A stretch of DNA of 64,000 nucleotides from Allobosea sp. OK403 (GTDB lineage: Bacteria > Pseudomonadota > Alphaproteobacteria > Rhizobiales > Beijerinckiaceae): positions 102,796-166,795 of the forward strand of contig NZ_FOQV01000005.1 of the NCBI RefSeq assembly GCF_900113835.1. The letters are read 5' to 3'. The position numbers and the translations under genes were made by a program. The notes beneath the pieces are model-generated. The model saw only the letters and a program-made list of their open reading frames with translations, had not been told where the DNA came from and ran no database searches. How positions within the stretch are numbered: the first letter of the stretch is position 1; each line of letters opens with the position of its first letter. Below are positions 36,720-45,431 of this stretch, piece after piece.

Positions 36720-37844
36720 CTACTCGCCATTGGCCATTCGCCCATCAGCCGTTTTGCGTTGTCCGATGATGACGCCGAAGAGCGGGCCGGCGCAGACCAT
36801 CACCAGGAAGACGCGGATGATGTGGTGAGCTGCCACGAAGGCGACCTCGGTGTGCAGCGCCAGCGCGATCAGGCTCATCTCGGCGAGACCACCCGGCGAA
36901 TAGGCCAGGATCAACGGCACATGGCCGTGGACCGAGACCAGTGCGACCAGCCAGGCGAAGCTCAAGGTCAGCGCCAGCAGGAGCACCGTCGAGCCGACCG
37001 AGAGCATGAGCACGCGCAGGATGATGCGCGGCGGCGTGCCGACGAAACGGCAGCCGATGGTGACGCCGAGCACGAGCTGTGCCGCATTGACGATCTCGAA
37101 AGGCGGAACCGCGTTGCTCAGCCCCGCCAGATGCACCGCGGCGCTGACCAGCATCGGCCCAAGCAGGAATTTCGCCGGCAATCTCAGCCAGTGCCCGACG
37201 ACGATGCCGGCGAGCCCGCAAGCGAGCAAGGTGATTTCGGCGAAAAGCGGCGTCTGCTGGAATGACGGCCCCGCGACCCGCGTGCCGCCGAGCGGAACGC
37301 CGCCGATCCACTGCACGATGAAGGGCAGCGTCATCACCACCAGCAGGATGCGGGCGGAGTGGATCAGCGCGATGATGCGGGCGTCGCCGCCTTTTTCCTC
37401 ACCGACCGTGACCATTTCGACCAGGCCGCCCGGCATGCCGGCGAAGAAAGCGGTGACCGGGTCGAACCCCGCGAATTTGCGGAAATAGCCGACGCAGGCA
37501 AAGCCGCAGGCGCACATGAACAGGACGAGGCCGGCGATGGTCGGCAGCCAGTTGGGGATCTGGCCGATCACCTCCGGCTTGAAGCCGGCGCCGAGCATGA
37601 CGCCGATCACCATCGTCATCGGCGGTCGGATCACCGGCGGCGCGGCGACGGGCACACGCAGCAGGGCCGCGATCGTGCAAAACACCATCGAGCCCAGCAT
37701 CCAGGGCAGCGGTAACCGCCCCTGCACGAAGAGCCAGCCGCCGACACCGCCAAGGACCAGCGCCAACGCGAAACGCCGATAAGGCAAGCGCCCCGGCGCG
37801 AGCGCGCGAAGCCCTCCCGACAGACTCGACAGCAGATCCCTCAT
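36720..37844 (-). CDS. AbrB-family membrane protein (putative ammonia monooxygenase regulator/transporter)
   Basis: A 374-residue protein with about 10 hydrophobic helices. ALVLGGVGGWLFVQGRLPLP begins the first duplicated unit and FFAGMPGGLVEMVTVGEEKG is the family's glycine-rich signature, repeated as AYSPGGLAEMSLIAL near the end. The family (PF05145) is annotated as AbrB or a putative ammonia monooxygenase, but its function is unproven. ATG 37844 starts the conserved part. A longer frame upstream crosses low-complexity repeats and is not supported. It is convergent with the glycosyltransferase gene. Confidence 0.82.
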   Translation of the reverse strand: MRDLLSSLSGGLRALAPGRLPYRRFALALVLGGVGGWLFVQGRLPLPWMLGSMVFCTIAALLRVPVAAPPVIRPPMTMVIGVMLGAGFKPEVIGQIPNWLPTIAGLVLFMCACGFACVGYFRKFAGFDPVTAFFAGMPGGLVEMVTVGEEKGGDARIIALIHSARILLVVMTLPFIVQWIGGVPLGGTRVAGPSFQQTPLFAEITLLACGLAGIVVGHWLRLPAKFLLGPMLVSAAVHLAGLSNAVPPFEIVNAAQLVLGVTIGCRFVGTPPRIILRVLMLSVGSTVLLLALTLSFAWLVALVSVHGHVPLILAYSPGGLAEMSLIALALHTEVAFVAAHHIIRVFLVMVCAGPLFGVIIGQRKTADGRMANGE

Positions 37845-37965
37845 ACGTCCGACTTGAACCCTGGCAAGACGTGAACCTCGGCAAGCGTGATGCAGGCGCA
37901 CGCCCGCGGAAGATGGAGGCCTCCTACACGCCTTTGCATGGGCGCAACAGACCGGGGCCGGAATG

Positions 37966-38010
37966 CCATCCTTGCCGCCGCCATCCTTGCCGCCGCCATC
38001 CTTGCCGCCG
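37966..38010. repeat. Three tandem copies of a 15-bp unit
   Basis: GCCATCCTTGCCGCC is repeated exactly three times head to tail. It lies in the 305-bp divergent gap between the AbrB-family and EamA-family genes. No other feature is seen in that gap. Confidence 0.9.
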
Positions 38011-38149
38011 CCACGCATCGGCCGGCTCGCCGCGGACAACCCAGGCATGTGTCCGGGCCTCTGGCGGAAGATGCCCGTTTCATCAATGGTTTCGCATCGG
38101 GGATGGAAACTGAGCCGCGCGCTAAAAAGTGCGGCCGATGGTTCGGGCG

Positions 38150-39244
38150 ATGAGCGAAGAGCGACTAACCGGGCGGCAGGGCCGTTCGGGTTTCGATGAC
38201 GACGCCGTAGACGCCTCGTTCCGTCCGTTGCATGCCGACGAGCCGCCGCCTCCGGAGGCGGCTCCACCCATCGTTCTCAGCTCGATATCCAAAGTCGCGG
38301 CGCCCGCGCGGCGCGGCTGGATCGCCCGACTGCGACATGGCTTCGCCCATCGCTGGCTCACTGCGAGCCCCAATCTGCGCGGCTCGGTCTATATGCTGTC
38401 CTCGCTCTTGGTTTACGCGGTCATGGTCGGCGCGATGAAGCATGTCGGGGCCGCGATCCCGCTGATCGAGATCCTGATGATCCGCCAGATCATCATGAGC
38501 CTGGTCATCGTCGCGATCGCGGGCTCGGCGCTGCCGATGCTGATGCGAACGACACGGCCCGGGCTTCAGATCACGCGTGGCCTCATCACGCTCGCCTCGA
38601 TGCTGTGCGGCTTCTCGGCAGTCATCCATATTCCGCTGGCGCAAGCGACCGCGATCGGCTTCAGCCAGGTCTTCTTCGTCACCATCGCCGCCGTGCTCGT
38701 GCTGAAGGAAAAGGTGGATTCGCGGCGCTGGATCGCCACCATTATCGGCTTCGCCGGTGTGATGATCATGCTCGATCCTTCCGCAGGCAGGCTCAACATC
38801 TATGCCTTGGCCTCGGTCGCCGGCGCGCTGTTCGGCGCCGGCGTCACCGTCAGCGTGCGCATGCTGGCGGCGACCGAGCGCACCGAGACCATCCTGCTCT
38901 ATCAGGGCGTCGTGCTGATGGCGGTGCTGGCCGCGCCGTGCTGGTGGTTCTGGACGCAGCCGAGCCCGGAGCAATGGTTCTGGCTCGTCGTGCTCAGCCT
39001 GTTCGGCACCGCGGGACAATGGCTGCTCACGCGGGCCTATCAGGTCGGCGAGGCGGCCGCGCTCGCGCCGCTCGACTTCACCCGGCTGATCCTGTCCTGC
39101 TTCACCGGCTTCGTGTTCTTCGCCGAAATCCCGGCATTGACCACCGGGATCGGCGCCGCCATCGTCATCGGCGCGACGCTCTACACCATCCGGAAGAACG
39201 CAAGAGCAGGACGCGAAAAAGTGGGCACCGGTTTTTCGCATTGA
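38150..39244 (+). CDS. EamA/DMT-family transporter with a repeat-encoded C-terminus
   Basis: About 364 residues: a polar N-terminal ~85 residues, then 10 helices in two EamA units (GSVYMLSSLLVYAVMVGAMK to MIMLDPSAG; IYALASVAGALFGAGVTVSV to VIGATLYTIRKN). DMT transporters export or import metabolites, and the substrate is unknown. The final ~14 residues, ARAGREKVGTGFSH, are encoded by dispersed repeat family B, which supplies the stop codon. ATG 38150 is chosen near the end of a weak leader, and 38129 is possible. Confidence 0.82.
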   Translation: MSEERLTGRQGRSGFDDDAVDASFRPLHADEPPPPEAAPPIVLSSISKVAAPARRGWIARLRHGFAHRWLTASPNLRGSVYMLSSLLVYAVMVGAMKHVGAAIPLIEILMIRQIIMSLVIVAIAGSALPMLMRTTRPGLQITRGLITLASMLCGFSAVIHIPLAQATAIGFSQVFFVTIAAVLVLKEKVDSRRWIATIIGFAGVMIMLDPSAGRLNIYALASVAGALFGAGVTVSVRMLAATERTETILLYQGVVLMAVLAAPCWWFWTQPSPEQWFWLVVLSLFGTAGQWLLTRAYQVGEAAALAPLDFTRLILSCFTGFVFFAEIPALTTGIGAAIVIGATLYTIRKNARAGREKVGTGFSH

Positions 39245-39270
39245 TCCTGCTCTCGCTCTTGGATGAGAGA
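39203..39270. repeat. Dispersed repeat family B, copy overlapping a gene end
   Basis: Nested inverted repeats AGAGCAGGA (39203-39211) with TCCTGCTCT (39245-39253) and GCGAAAAA (39213-39220) with TTTTTCGC (39232-39239). A CTCGCTCTTGGATGAGAG tail follows. It matches 35266-35333 closely. The left half is read as the C-terminus of the EamA-type transporter. Confidence 0.85.
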
Positions 39271-39388
39271 CGGATTCAGATTTCATATGGGATCACTCCG
39301 TGATTCCATATGAAATCATCCGGCTCTAGCCGACGCGGGCTCCTAGCCCCGGCCTCTGACCTGAAACCTCCCCTTGGAAAGGCCGCCC

Positions 39389-40324
39389 GTGACCCATCAT
39401 CTGCTCGAGGCCGGCCTTTCGACCTGCCATTGGGGCTTCTTCGACGCCGCGCTCAAGCCCGTGCTGGCGATCGAGAGCGGTGACAGCGTCACGATCCGCA
39501 CCGTCACCGGTCCGGCGGAGGCGCAGCCGAAATCCGGCTTCCATGTCCTGCCCGAAATCCACGAGATCCATGCCAAGGCCGACCGCTCGGTGCCCGGCCA
39601 TATCCTGACCGGGCCGGTCGCGGTGAAGGGCGCCAGGCCCGGCCAGGTGCTGGAGGTGCGCATCCGCGAGGTGAAGCTGCGCACCGACTGGGGCTACACC
39701 ATGATCAAGCCGCTCTCGGGCACGCTGCCCGACGAGTTCGACACGCATAAATTGATCCATATCGGGCTCGATGCGAAAACCAATCTGGCGCATCTGCCCT
39801 GGGGCATGGAGCTGCCGCTCGCTCCCTTCTTCGGCGTGATGGGCACGGCGCCGCCGGCGCATTGGGGCCGGTTGACCTCGCTCATACCGCGCGCCTTCGG
39901 CGGCAATCTCGACAATAAGGAGCTGGTCGCGGGCTCGACGCTCTATCTGCCTGTTTTCGTCGAGGGCGGGCTGTTCTCCTGCGGCGACGGCCATGGCGCG
40001 CAGGGCGATGGCGAGGTCTGCGTCACCGCGATCGAGACCGCGCTCGAAGGCACCTTCGAGTTCATTCTGCGCGAGGACCTCTCCTTCACGACGCCCCGCG
40101 CGGAGACGCCGACCCACCACATCACCATGGGCATCGATCCCGACCTGGACATCTGCGCCCAGAAGGCGCTGCGCGAGATGATCGCGCTGATCGTCGGGCG
40201 CACGAAACTCGCGCGCGAAGAGGCCTATATGCTGTGCAGCCTCGCCGCCGATCTGCGCGTGACCCAGACGGTCAACGGCTCCAAGGGCGTGCATTGTATG
40301 CTGGCGAAGAGCCTGGTGGCGTGA
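39389..40324 (+). CDS. Acetamidase/formamidase family protein
   Basis: About 311 residues of the FmdA/AmdA family, which hydrolyse short-chain amides to acid and ammonia. THHLLEAGLSTCHWGFFDAA is the start region, GHILTGPVAVKGARPGQVLE is the β-rich core and CGDGHGAQGDGEVCVTAIET carries the conserved metal/active-site Asp-Gly-His. Start is GTG 39389 with GGAAAGG upstream. TTG 39374 is an alternative. It stands alone between repeats. Confidence 0.88.
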   Translation: MTHHLLEAGLSTCHWGFFDAALKPVLAIESGDSVTIRTVTGPAEAQPKSGFHVLPEIHEIHAKADRSVPGHILTGPVAVKGARPGQVLEVRIREVKLRTDWGYTMIKPLSGTLPDEFDTHKLIHIGLDAKTNLAHLPWGMELPLAPFFGVMGTAPPAHWGRLTSLIPRAFGGNLDNKELVAGSTLYLPVFVEGGLFSCGDGHGAQGDGEVCVTAIETALEGTFEFILREDLSFTTPRAETPTHHITMGIDPDLDICAQKALREMIALIVGRTKLAREEAYMLCSLAADLRVTQTVNGSKGVHCMLAKSLVA

Positions 40325-40331
40325 GCCGGCT

Positions 40332-40421
40332 CGTCATTGCGAGCGTGAGCTGAAGCAATCCAGGGGGATGTCGAGCGCTACGGCTCTGGATTGCTTCGTC
40401 GCTGCGCTCCTCGCAATGACG
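40332..40421. repeat. Dispersed repeat family D, second copy
   Basis: CGTCATTGCGAGCG...GAAGCAATCCAG and CTGGATTGCTTCG...CTCGCAATGACG are imperfect inverted arms around a ~22-bp centre, related to 31827-31908. It occupies the gap between the acetamidase and guaC genes. Confidence 0.8.
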
Positions 40422-40510
40422 GGGTCGGCGGATTGCCTCTCGCGGCCCCGAGCGGCTATGAATCGATGCACGCGACCCTCTGCGTGCGCCGAGCTGCCGT
40501 CGGAGGCCCC

Positions 40511-41554
40511 ATGCGCATCGAGAACGATCCAAAACTCGACTTCCGCGACGTGCTGATCAGGCCCAAGCGCTCGACGCTGGGCAGCCGCGCCCATGTCGAC
40601 GTCAACCGAACCTTCCGCTTCGCCCATACCGGCACGGAATGGAGCGGTTTTCCGCTGATCGCGGCCAATATGGATGTGGTCGGCACCATGGCGATGGCCC
40701 GCGCGCTGCTCAAGCATGGCGCCATGGTCGCCCTGCACAAGCATTACGGCGCCGACGAGCTCATCGCCTTCTTCAAGGAGCCGCAATCCGCCAACGCCTT
40801 CTATTCACTGGGCACCACCGAGAGCGACCATGACAAGCTCAAGGCCGTCCATGCGAAGGCGCCGATCAGCAAGATCTGCCTCGATGTCGCCAATGGCTAC
40901 ACCGAGAAATTCGTCGACACGGTCAAGGCGACGCGCGCCGCCTTTCCCGATGCCGCGATCATGGCCGGCAATGTCGTCACCGGCGACATGACCGAAGCGC
41001 TGATCCTGGCCGGGGCCGATATCGTCAAGGTCGGCATCGGGCCGGGCTCGGTCTGCACCACGCGCAAGATGACCGGCGTCGGCTATCCGCAGCTCTCGGC
41101 CATCATCGAATGCGCCGATGCGGCCCATGGGCTGAAGGGCCTGGTCTGCGGCGATGGCGGCTGCACCGTGCCGGGCGACCTCGCAAAAGCCTATGGCGCC
41201 GGCGCCGATTTCGTCATGCTGGGCGGCATGCTCGCCGGCCATGACGAATGCGAGGGCGAGATTCGCTATGAGGAGCGCGATGGCGAAAAGGTCGCCGTCG
41301 GCATGACTTTCTACGGCATGTCTTCGGACACGGCGATGAAGCGCTATGCCGGTGGCGTCGCCAAATACCGCGCCTCCGAGGGCAAGACCGTCGAGGTGCC
41401 CTATCGCGGCCCGGTCGAAGGCACGATGTCGGAATTGATGGGCGGGGTGCGCTCGGCGATGACCTATATCGGCGCGGTCAGGCTGAAGGAAATGCCCAAG
41501 CGCACCACCTTCATCATGGTCGGCAGCCAGCTGAACACGGTGTTCGGGGGATGA
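40511..41554 (+). CDS. guaC: GMP reductase
   Basis: A 347-residue TIM-barrel of the IMPDH/GMPR family that converts GMP to IMP and ammonia with [25 protein letters not shown] is the N-terminal signature. The catalytic Cys182 lies in [20 protein letters not shown], with [20 protein letters not shown] following. No CBS domains are present, as expected for GMP reductase. ATG 40511 has GGAGG 4 bp upstream. Its last 150 bp recur as a defective copy at 43961-44110. Confidence 0.93.
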   Translation: MRIENDPKLDFRDVLIRPKRSTLGSRAHVDVNRTFRFAHTGTEWSGFPLIAANMDVVGTMAMARALLKHGAMVALHKHYGADELIAFFKEPQSANAFYSLGTTESDHDKLKAVHAKAPISKICLDVANGYTEKFVDTVKATRAAFPDAAIMAGNVVTGDMTEALILAGADIVKVGIGPGSVCTTRKMTGVGYPQLSAIIECADAAHGLKGLVCGDGGCTVPGDLAKAYGAGADFVMLGGMLAGHDECEGEIRYEERDGEKVAVGMTFYGMSSDTAMKRYAGGVAKYRASEGKTVEVPYRGPVEGTMSELMGGVRSAMTYIGAVRLKEMPKRTTFIMVGSQLNTVFGG

Positions 41555-41753
41555 GGCCTGGTTAGCAGGTCCGCATCTGGCGCAGCGCGGCTTCCAGCTT
41601 TCTGGAACGCTGCATCGGACTGCCGCCCGTCGAACCAGCTCGTCCCTTGCGACACGGAGTACGCGCACTTTCCGTCTTCCGGCGCTTGCAAGCCGGCCTA
41701 AACCCCGCTCTATCGTCGCCCATGACGAGGACGCCAAGCGGTGGGGCGATATT

Positions 41754-42767
41754 GTGACGCAAGGCGATGCTGCCTCCGCACCCCTGTCACTTGCGGCACT
41801 GGGCTGGACGGATTTCTTTGCAGATCAATGCGAGCCGGATGACGCCGGCCTCCGGCCTGCGCGCATCGACACTGTGCACCGCGCCCGCATGAGCGCAATC
41901 ACGCCGGATGGGCCGATCAGGCTCGAACTGCCGGTCCATACCAATACGGGCGACTTCACGGTGGGTGACTGGGTTCTGGTGGAGCCCGGCACGCATCTGC
42001 TCCGGCGCCGGCTGGAGCGCGCGACGGTGCTGGCGCGGCGCACCGAGGGCAGCATGACGCCGCAGCTTGCCGGGGCCAATATCGACACGCTGTTCATCGT
42101 CACCTCCTGCAATGCTGATTTCAACGTCGCGCGCCTGGAGCGCTATCTTGCGCTGGCCAATGAGAGCGGAGCCGATCCCGTTATCCTGCTGACCAAGGCC
42201 GATCTCGTGCCGGACGTGCAGCCCTATCTCGACCAGGCCGCCGCCCTGCAGCGCGGGCTGGCTGTTGCAATCGTCAATCCACGCAGCCCTGACGCGGTGG
42301 CTGCGCTCGCGCCCTGGTGTGGCGAGGGCCGCACCCTCGCGCTGGTCGGTTCGTCCGGCGTCGGCAAATCGACGCTTGTGAACGCGCTTGCCGGCATCAT
42401 CGAGGGCGAACCGCAGCAGACCGGCGACATCCGCGCCCACGACGCCAAGGGGCGCCACACCACGACGTCGCGCTCGCTGCATGCGATCGCCGGCGGCGGC
42501 TGGGTGATTGATACGCCGGGCATGCGCACGCTCCATGTCAGCGATGCAGCCTCTGGTCTCGAAACGCTGTTCGCCGAGATCACGGAACTGAGCCCGCTCT
42601 GCCGCTTCCGCGACTGCACCCATGAGCACGAGCCCGGCTGCGCGGTTCAGGAGGCGGTCGCCAAGGGCGTGATCGACCCTGAGCGTCTGGCACGCTGGCG
42701 CAAGCTCGACCTGGAGAACAGGGCAAAGACGCCGGAGGTGAAGGGGCCGAGGGGGAAGAGGCGGTAG
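41754..42767 (+). CDS. rsgA: Ribosome small subunit-dependent GTPase A
   Basis: A 337-residue circularly permuted GTPase acting in late 30S maturation. The OB-fold N-terminus is followed by G4 (LLTKADLV), then G1 (GSSGVGKSTLVNAL), G2 (GRHTTTSR) and G3 (VIDTPGMR). The C-terminal zinc motif is CRFRDCTHEHEPGCAV. Start is GTG 41754. It ends with a basic tail. The 199-bp gap upstream holds nothing else I recognise. Confidence 0.94.
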   Translation: MTQGDAASAPLSLAALGWTDFFADQCEPDDAGLRPARIDTVHRARMSAITPDGPIRLELPVHTNTGDFTVGDWVLVEPGTHLLRRRLERATVLARRTEGSMTPQLAGANIDTLFIVTSCNADFNVARLERYLALANESGADPVILLTKADLVPDVQPYLDQAAALQRGLAVAIVNPRSPDAVAALAPWCGEGRTLALVGSSGVGKSTLVNALAGIIEGEPQQTGDIRAHDAKGRHTTTSRSLHAIAGGGWVIDTPGMRTLHVSDAASGLETLFAEITELSPLCRFRDCTHEHEPGCAVQEAVAKGVIDPERLARWRKLDLENRAKTPEVKGPRGKRR

Positions 42768-42877
42768 GCGGCGTCGCCACATATCGCGCCTGCGAGGGCG
42801 AGATCAGGCGATTTGCCGTCGCTTCAGTCGGGATTAAAGCGACGAGCCCAGTCAGCTCCAATGAAGCGCTTTCCCTC

Positions 42878-42908
42878 TTGACCTGGAGCTACTCCAGCTC
42901 GCTAGCCT
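42878..42908 (+). promoter_or_regulatory. MerR-type promoter with 19-bp spacer and operator palindrome
   Basis: TTGACC (42878-42883) and TAGCCT (42903-42908) are separated by 19 bp, the long spacer typical of promoters activated by MerR proteins. Within it CTGGAG-CTA-CTCCAG is a perfect inverted repeat. It lies 30 bp upstream of the merR-type gene, so the operon is probably autoregulated. Confidence 0.7.
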
Positions 42909-42938
42909 CATGGGGTTGGCTTGGCGACGGGCAGGGAT

Positions 42939-43301
42939 ATGCGTATTTCGGAAGCAGCATCTACGAGCGGATTGAGCATCGACACCATCCGCTACTATGA
43001 AACATTGGGGTTGCTTCCGAAAATCAGGCGAGGAAGCGACAGGCGGAGAGCCTTCTCCGGTGAAGATATAGAATGGCTTGTTCTGCTGTCCTCGTTGCGC
43101 GAGACGGGCATGCCCATGGAGCGGATGCGCTATTTTGCGCAGCTCTATCAGCAGGGAGACGAAACGCTGTCCGAACGTAGGGCGGTGCTTCTTGATCACG
43201 CCGCGCAATTGGAAAAGCGCCGGGCTGCCTTGGACCGTTGCGCTGAACTCCTCGCCTACAAGCTCAAACGATATGACGAATTGGCGAAGAGGGCGTCATG
43301 A
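42939..43301 (+). CDS. MerR-family transcriptional regulator
   Basis: A 120-residue protein with the MerR winged helix (MRISEAASTSGLSIDTIRYY, ETLGLLPKIRRGSDRRRAFS) and a long coiled-coil dimerisation helix (ERRAVLLDHAAQLEKRRAAL). There is no C-terminal Cys pair for metals, so the effector is probably organic or redox. ATG 42939 follows AGGGAT. Its stop overlaps the SDR gene start by 4 bp. A 19-bp-spacer promoter precedes it. Confidence 0.85.
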   Translation: MRISEAASTSGLSIDTIRYYETLGLLPKIRRGSDRRRAFSGEDIEWLVLLSSLRETGMPMERMRYFAQLYQQGDETLSERRAVLLDHAAQLEKRRAALDRCAELLAYKLKRYDELAKRAS

Positions 43302-43897
43302 GGATTATCGTCGTCGGTGCTGAAGGCGATATCGGCAAGGCAGCCTGTGAGGAGCTCGGCTCTCGCCACGACATCATCCGGGCCGGACGGTCGAGCGGCG
43401 ATATTCAGGTTGATATGGCTGACCGCTGCTCGGTTGACGCCATGTACACGAAATGCGGCAAGGTCGATGCCGTGATTTCGACCGCGGGAACCGTCCATTT
43501 CGGCCCCCTTGCCGAGTTCACCGAAGAGACATTCATGCTGGGCCTGCGCCACAAGGTCATGGGGCAGGTGAATCTGGTGTTGGCAGGTTTGGCGAGCGTC
43601 AGCGATGGCGGCTCGTTCACGCTGACAAGTGGGGTGCTCGATCGCGATCCCATCCGGATGGGAACAGGCGCGGCGGCGGCAAACGGCGCTCTTGGAGGCT
43701 TTGTTCTTGGCGCGGCGATCGAGATGCCTCGCGGCCTTCGCATCAATGTCGTGAGTCCCGGCCTCCTGGATGTTTCCGTGCCAAGATACGGGGAATGGTT
43801 CCCCGGACATGAACCCGTTTCGTCAAAGAGGGTGGGGCTTGCCTACGCAAAGAGCGTGGAAGGCGCCATCACCGGCAAAGTGATCATCGTCCAATAG
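43298..43897 (+). CDS. Short-chain dehydrogenase-like protein
   Basis: A 199-residue compact SDR. The N-terminus MRIIVVGAEGDIGKAACEEL has a variant cofactor motif (GxxGxxG), DAVISTAGTVHFGPL replaces NNAG, and TSGVLDRDP is the Ser region. The usual YxxxK is not obvious (GTGAAAANGALGGF at that place), so catalysis may be altered. It is co-translated with the MerR regulator and is probably its target. Confidence 0.8.
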   Translation: MRIIVVGAEGDIGKAACEELGSRHDIIRAGRSSGDIQVDMADRCSVDAMYTKCGKVDAVISTAGTVHFGPLAEFTEETFMLGLRHKVMGQVNLVLAGLASVSDGGSFTLTSGVLDRDPIRMGTGAAAANGALGGFVLGAAIEMPRGLRINVVSPGLLDVSVPRYGEWFPGHEPVSSKRVGLAYAKSVEGAITGKVIIVQ

Positions 43898-43960
43898 ATT
43901 CGCGGAATTCCCGGGCTTCGCGACGGAGGCGGCCAAATTGGGACGCCGCGGGTATTCCTG

Positions 43961-44110
43961 TCGCGGCCCGGTCGAAGGCACGATGTCGGAATTGATGGGT
44001 GGGTGCGCTCGGCGATGACCTATATCGACGCGGTCCGCCTCAAGGAGGTGCCCAAGCGCACCACCTTCATCATGGTCGGCAGCCAATTGAACACGGTGTT
44101 CGGGGGGTGA
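43961..44110 (+). pseudogene. guaC: Duplicated 3' end of guaC (defective)
   Basis: These 150 bp repeat 41404-41554, the 3' end of guaC including the stop, with scattered substitutions and a one-base deletion in the GGCGGGGTGCG stretch that breaks the frame. There is no start or upstream part. It closes a ~2.4-kb segment holding rsgA, merR and the SDR gene. From 44111 to 44375 I recognise nothing. Confidence 0.88.
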
Positions 44111-44375
44111 TGGGCGGGGCGGTGCAGCCTGGTCAAAGGGTCCGCTCCCGACCCATCTCGGACATTGTCAATCGAACTTAGCGAGTCGGGAATTTAGCTC
44201 ATAGCCAACTCTGGTAACGACCGGTTCGGGCCAAGTGGCAGATCCGAGTAGTTGGACCTGTAACGACCCTGGAACAGCGGGCGACCGCCGTGCTGGTTCC
44301 ACCATTCGGCCAACGGCAAGATTGGGTGGCGAGTTACCGCTGCTTGCCAGACCAAACTGACGAGGCTGATGCCGT

Positions 44376-45389
44376 CTACGATGCAGGCTGCGCCACCGGC
44401 AGCTTCCACGTGCCGTTCAGGTACGCGGCGCGGGGTCGGTAGAGCCGGAATGTGTAGTTCCACCCCTCCGTGATCGGCAGGCAGTTCGGGATCTTGCCGT
44501 CGCAGCCGCCGAACTGGATGTCGATCGCGCCGTCAGTGCTCTTCGTGCCAGTGATGCTGTTGACCGAATAGGCGTCGTAATCGTTCTTCTGGAAGAAGCC
44601 CTTGTCGTTGTAGACGCTGATCGACCAGAACGCGTCGACGGGAACATCCTTGAGCCTGAGCTTGTAGACCGTCCTGCCGTCGTTCTTGGCCGGGGTCACC
44701 GAGGGGTAGGATGCGTCCTTGTCCGGGTTGCCGCCCCAGCCGGACGCTGTGCCAAGCAGGTGCTTGACCGGATCGACCTTCCCCTTCGGGCCGAAAGCGT
44801 TGCTGAAGTCGCCTGATGCAGCGGAGAGCGTTTCCAGCGCCTCGCGGATCTTCTTTTGCTGAACCAGGTCCCAGTTCGGGGCCTCGAACTTGCCGACTAA
44901 CTTCTGCTGCACCTTTAGCGCATCCTGCAGTGCGTGAACCTGCGCGAGGTCCTTGGTGTCGTTGGGATCGACAAGGATACGAACCGCAACGAACACATAG
45001 CGGGTGCCGACCTTATCTCTGGTGAGCGTCGTGCGGCCCGGCTTGTAGACGACCATCGGGGTGTAGTGGTCTTCGCTGATGACCTGCATCGAGACGAAGC
45101 GCTTGCCGGCGTCTGGAAGGGTGATGGTCACCGGGCCGGCGTCGAGATCGAAGATCGCCTGAGAATAGAGCGTATCCCGGTTCATCCGAACCACGGGCTG
45201 CTTGTCGATCGGCGTCGGCGTCCTGTTATGGACGAACTTGCCGAGAGCGCCCGCATCGACCGTTTTGGCCATATAGAAATCGGACTCGGCGCGCTTGAAG
45301 TTGTCGACATTGACCGCAACCGGTTGCGCGGACGCCACGCACGGCGCGAGAACGAGGAAACTCAAGCTGTAGACCCACATCATTCGCAT
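44376..45389 (-). CDS. DUF1254/DUF1214 domain protein, secreted
   Basis: About 337 residues with a signal peptide (MRMMWVYSLSFLVLAPCVAS, cut near AQP). The N-terminal DUF1254 part has VVRMNRDTLYSQAIFDLDAG and PDAGKRFVSMQVISEDHY. The C-terminal DUF1214 part has VPVDAFWSISVYNDKGFF and GWNYTFRLYRPRAAYLNGTW. The family is periplasmic and of unknown function. ATG 45389 has GAGG 8 bp upstream. It is the last gene of an operon with the acid phosphatase and an outer-membrane protein. Confidence 0.85.
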   Translation of the reverse strand: MRMMWVYSLSFLVLAPCVASAQPVAVNVDNFKRAESDFYMAKTVDAGALGKFVHNRTPTPIDKQPVVRMNRDTLYSQAIFDLDAGPVTITLPDAGKRFVSMQVISEDHYTPMVVYKPGRTTLTRDKVGTRYVFVAVRILVDPNDTKDLAQVHALQDALKVQQKLVGKFEAPNWDLVQQKKIREALETLSAASGDFSNAFGPKGKVDPVKHLLGTASGWGGNPDKDASYPSVTPAKNDGRTVYKLRLKDVPVDAFWSISVYNDKGFFQKNDYDAYSVNSITGTKSTDGAIDIQFGGCDGKIPNCLPITEGWNYTFRLYRPRAAYLNGTWKLPVAQPAS

Positions 45390-45431
45390 CGAACGGTACC
45401 TCATTGGTGTCTTTGATCCATTTGCTCGTCG

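Noticed and set aside
37966..38010. CRISPR-like array
   Set aside because: The units are 15 bp and directly adjacent with no spacers, so it is a simple tandem repeat.
44194..44463. Small minus-strand frame of 89 codons downstream of the DUF1254 gene
   Set aside because: It overlaps the DUF1254 coding region in another frame, has no ribosome-binding site or known motif, and appears to be chance.
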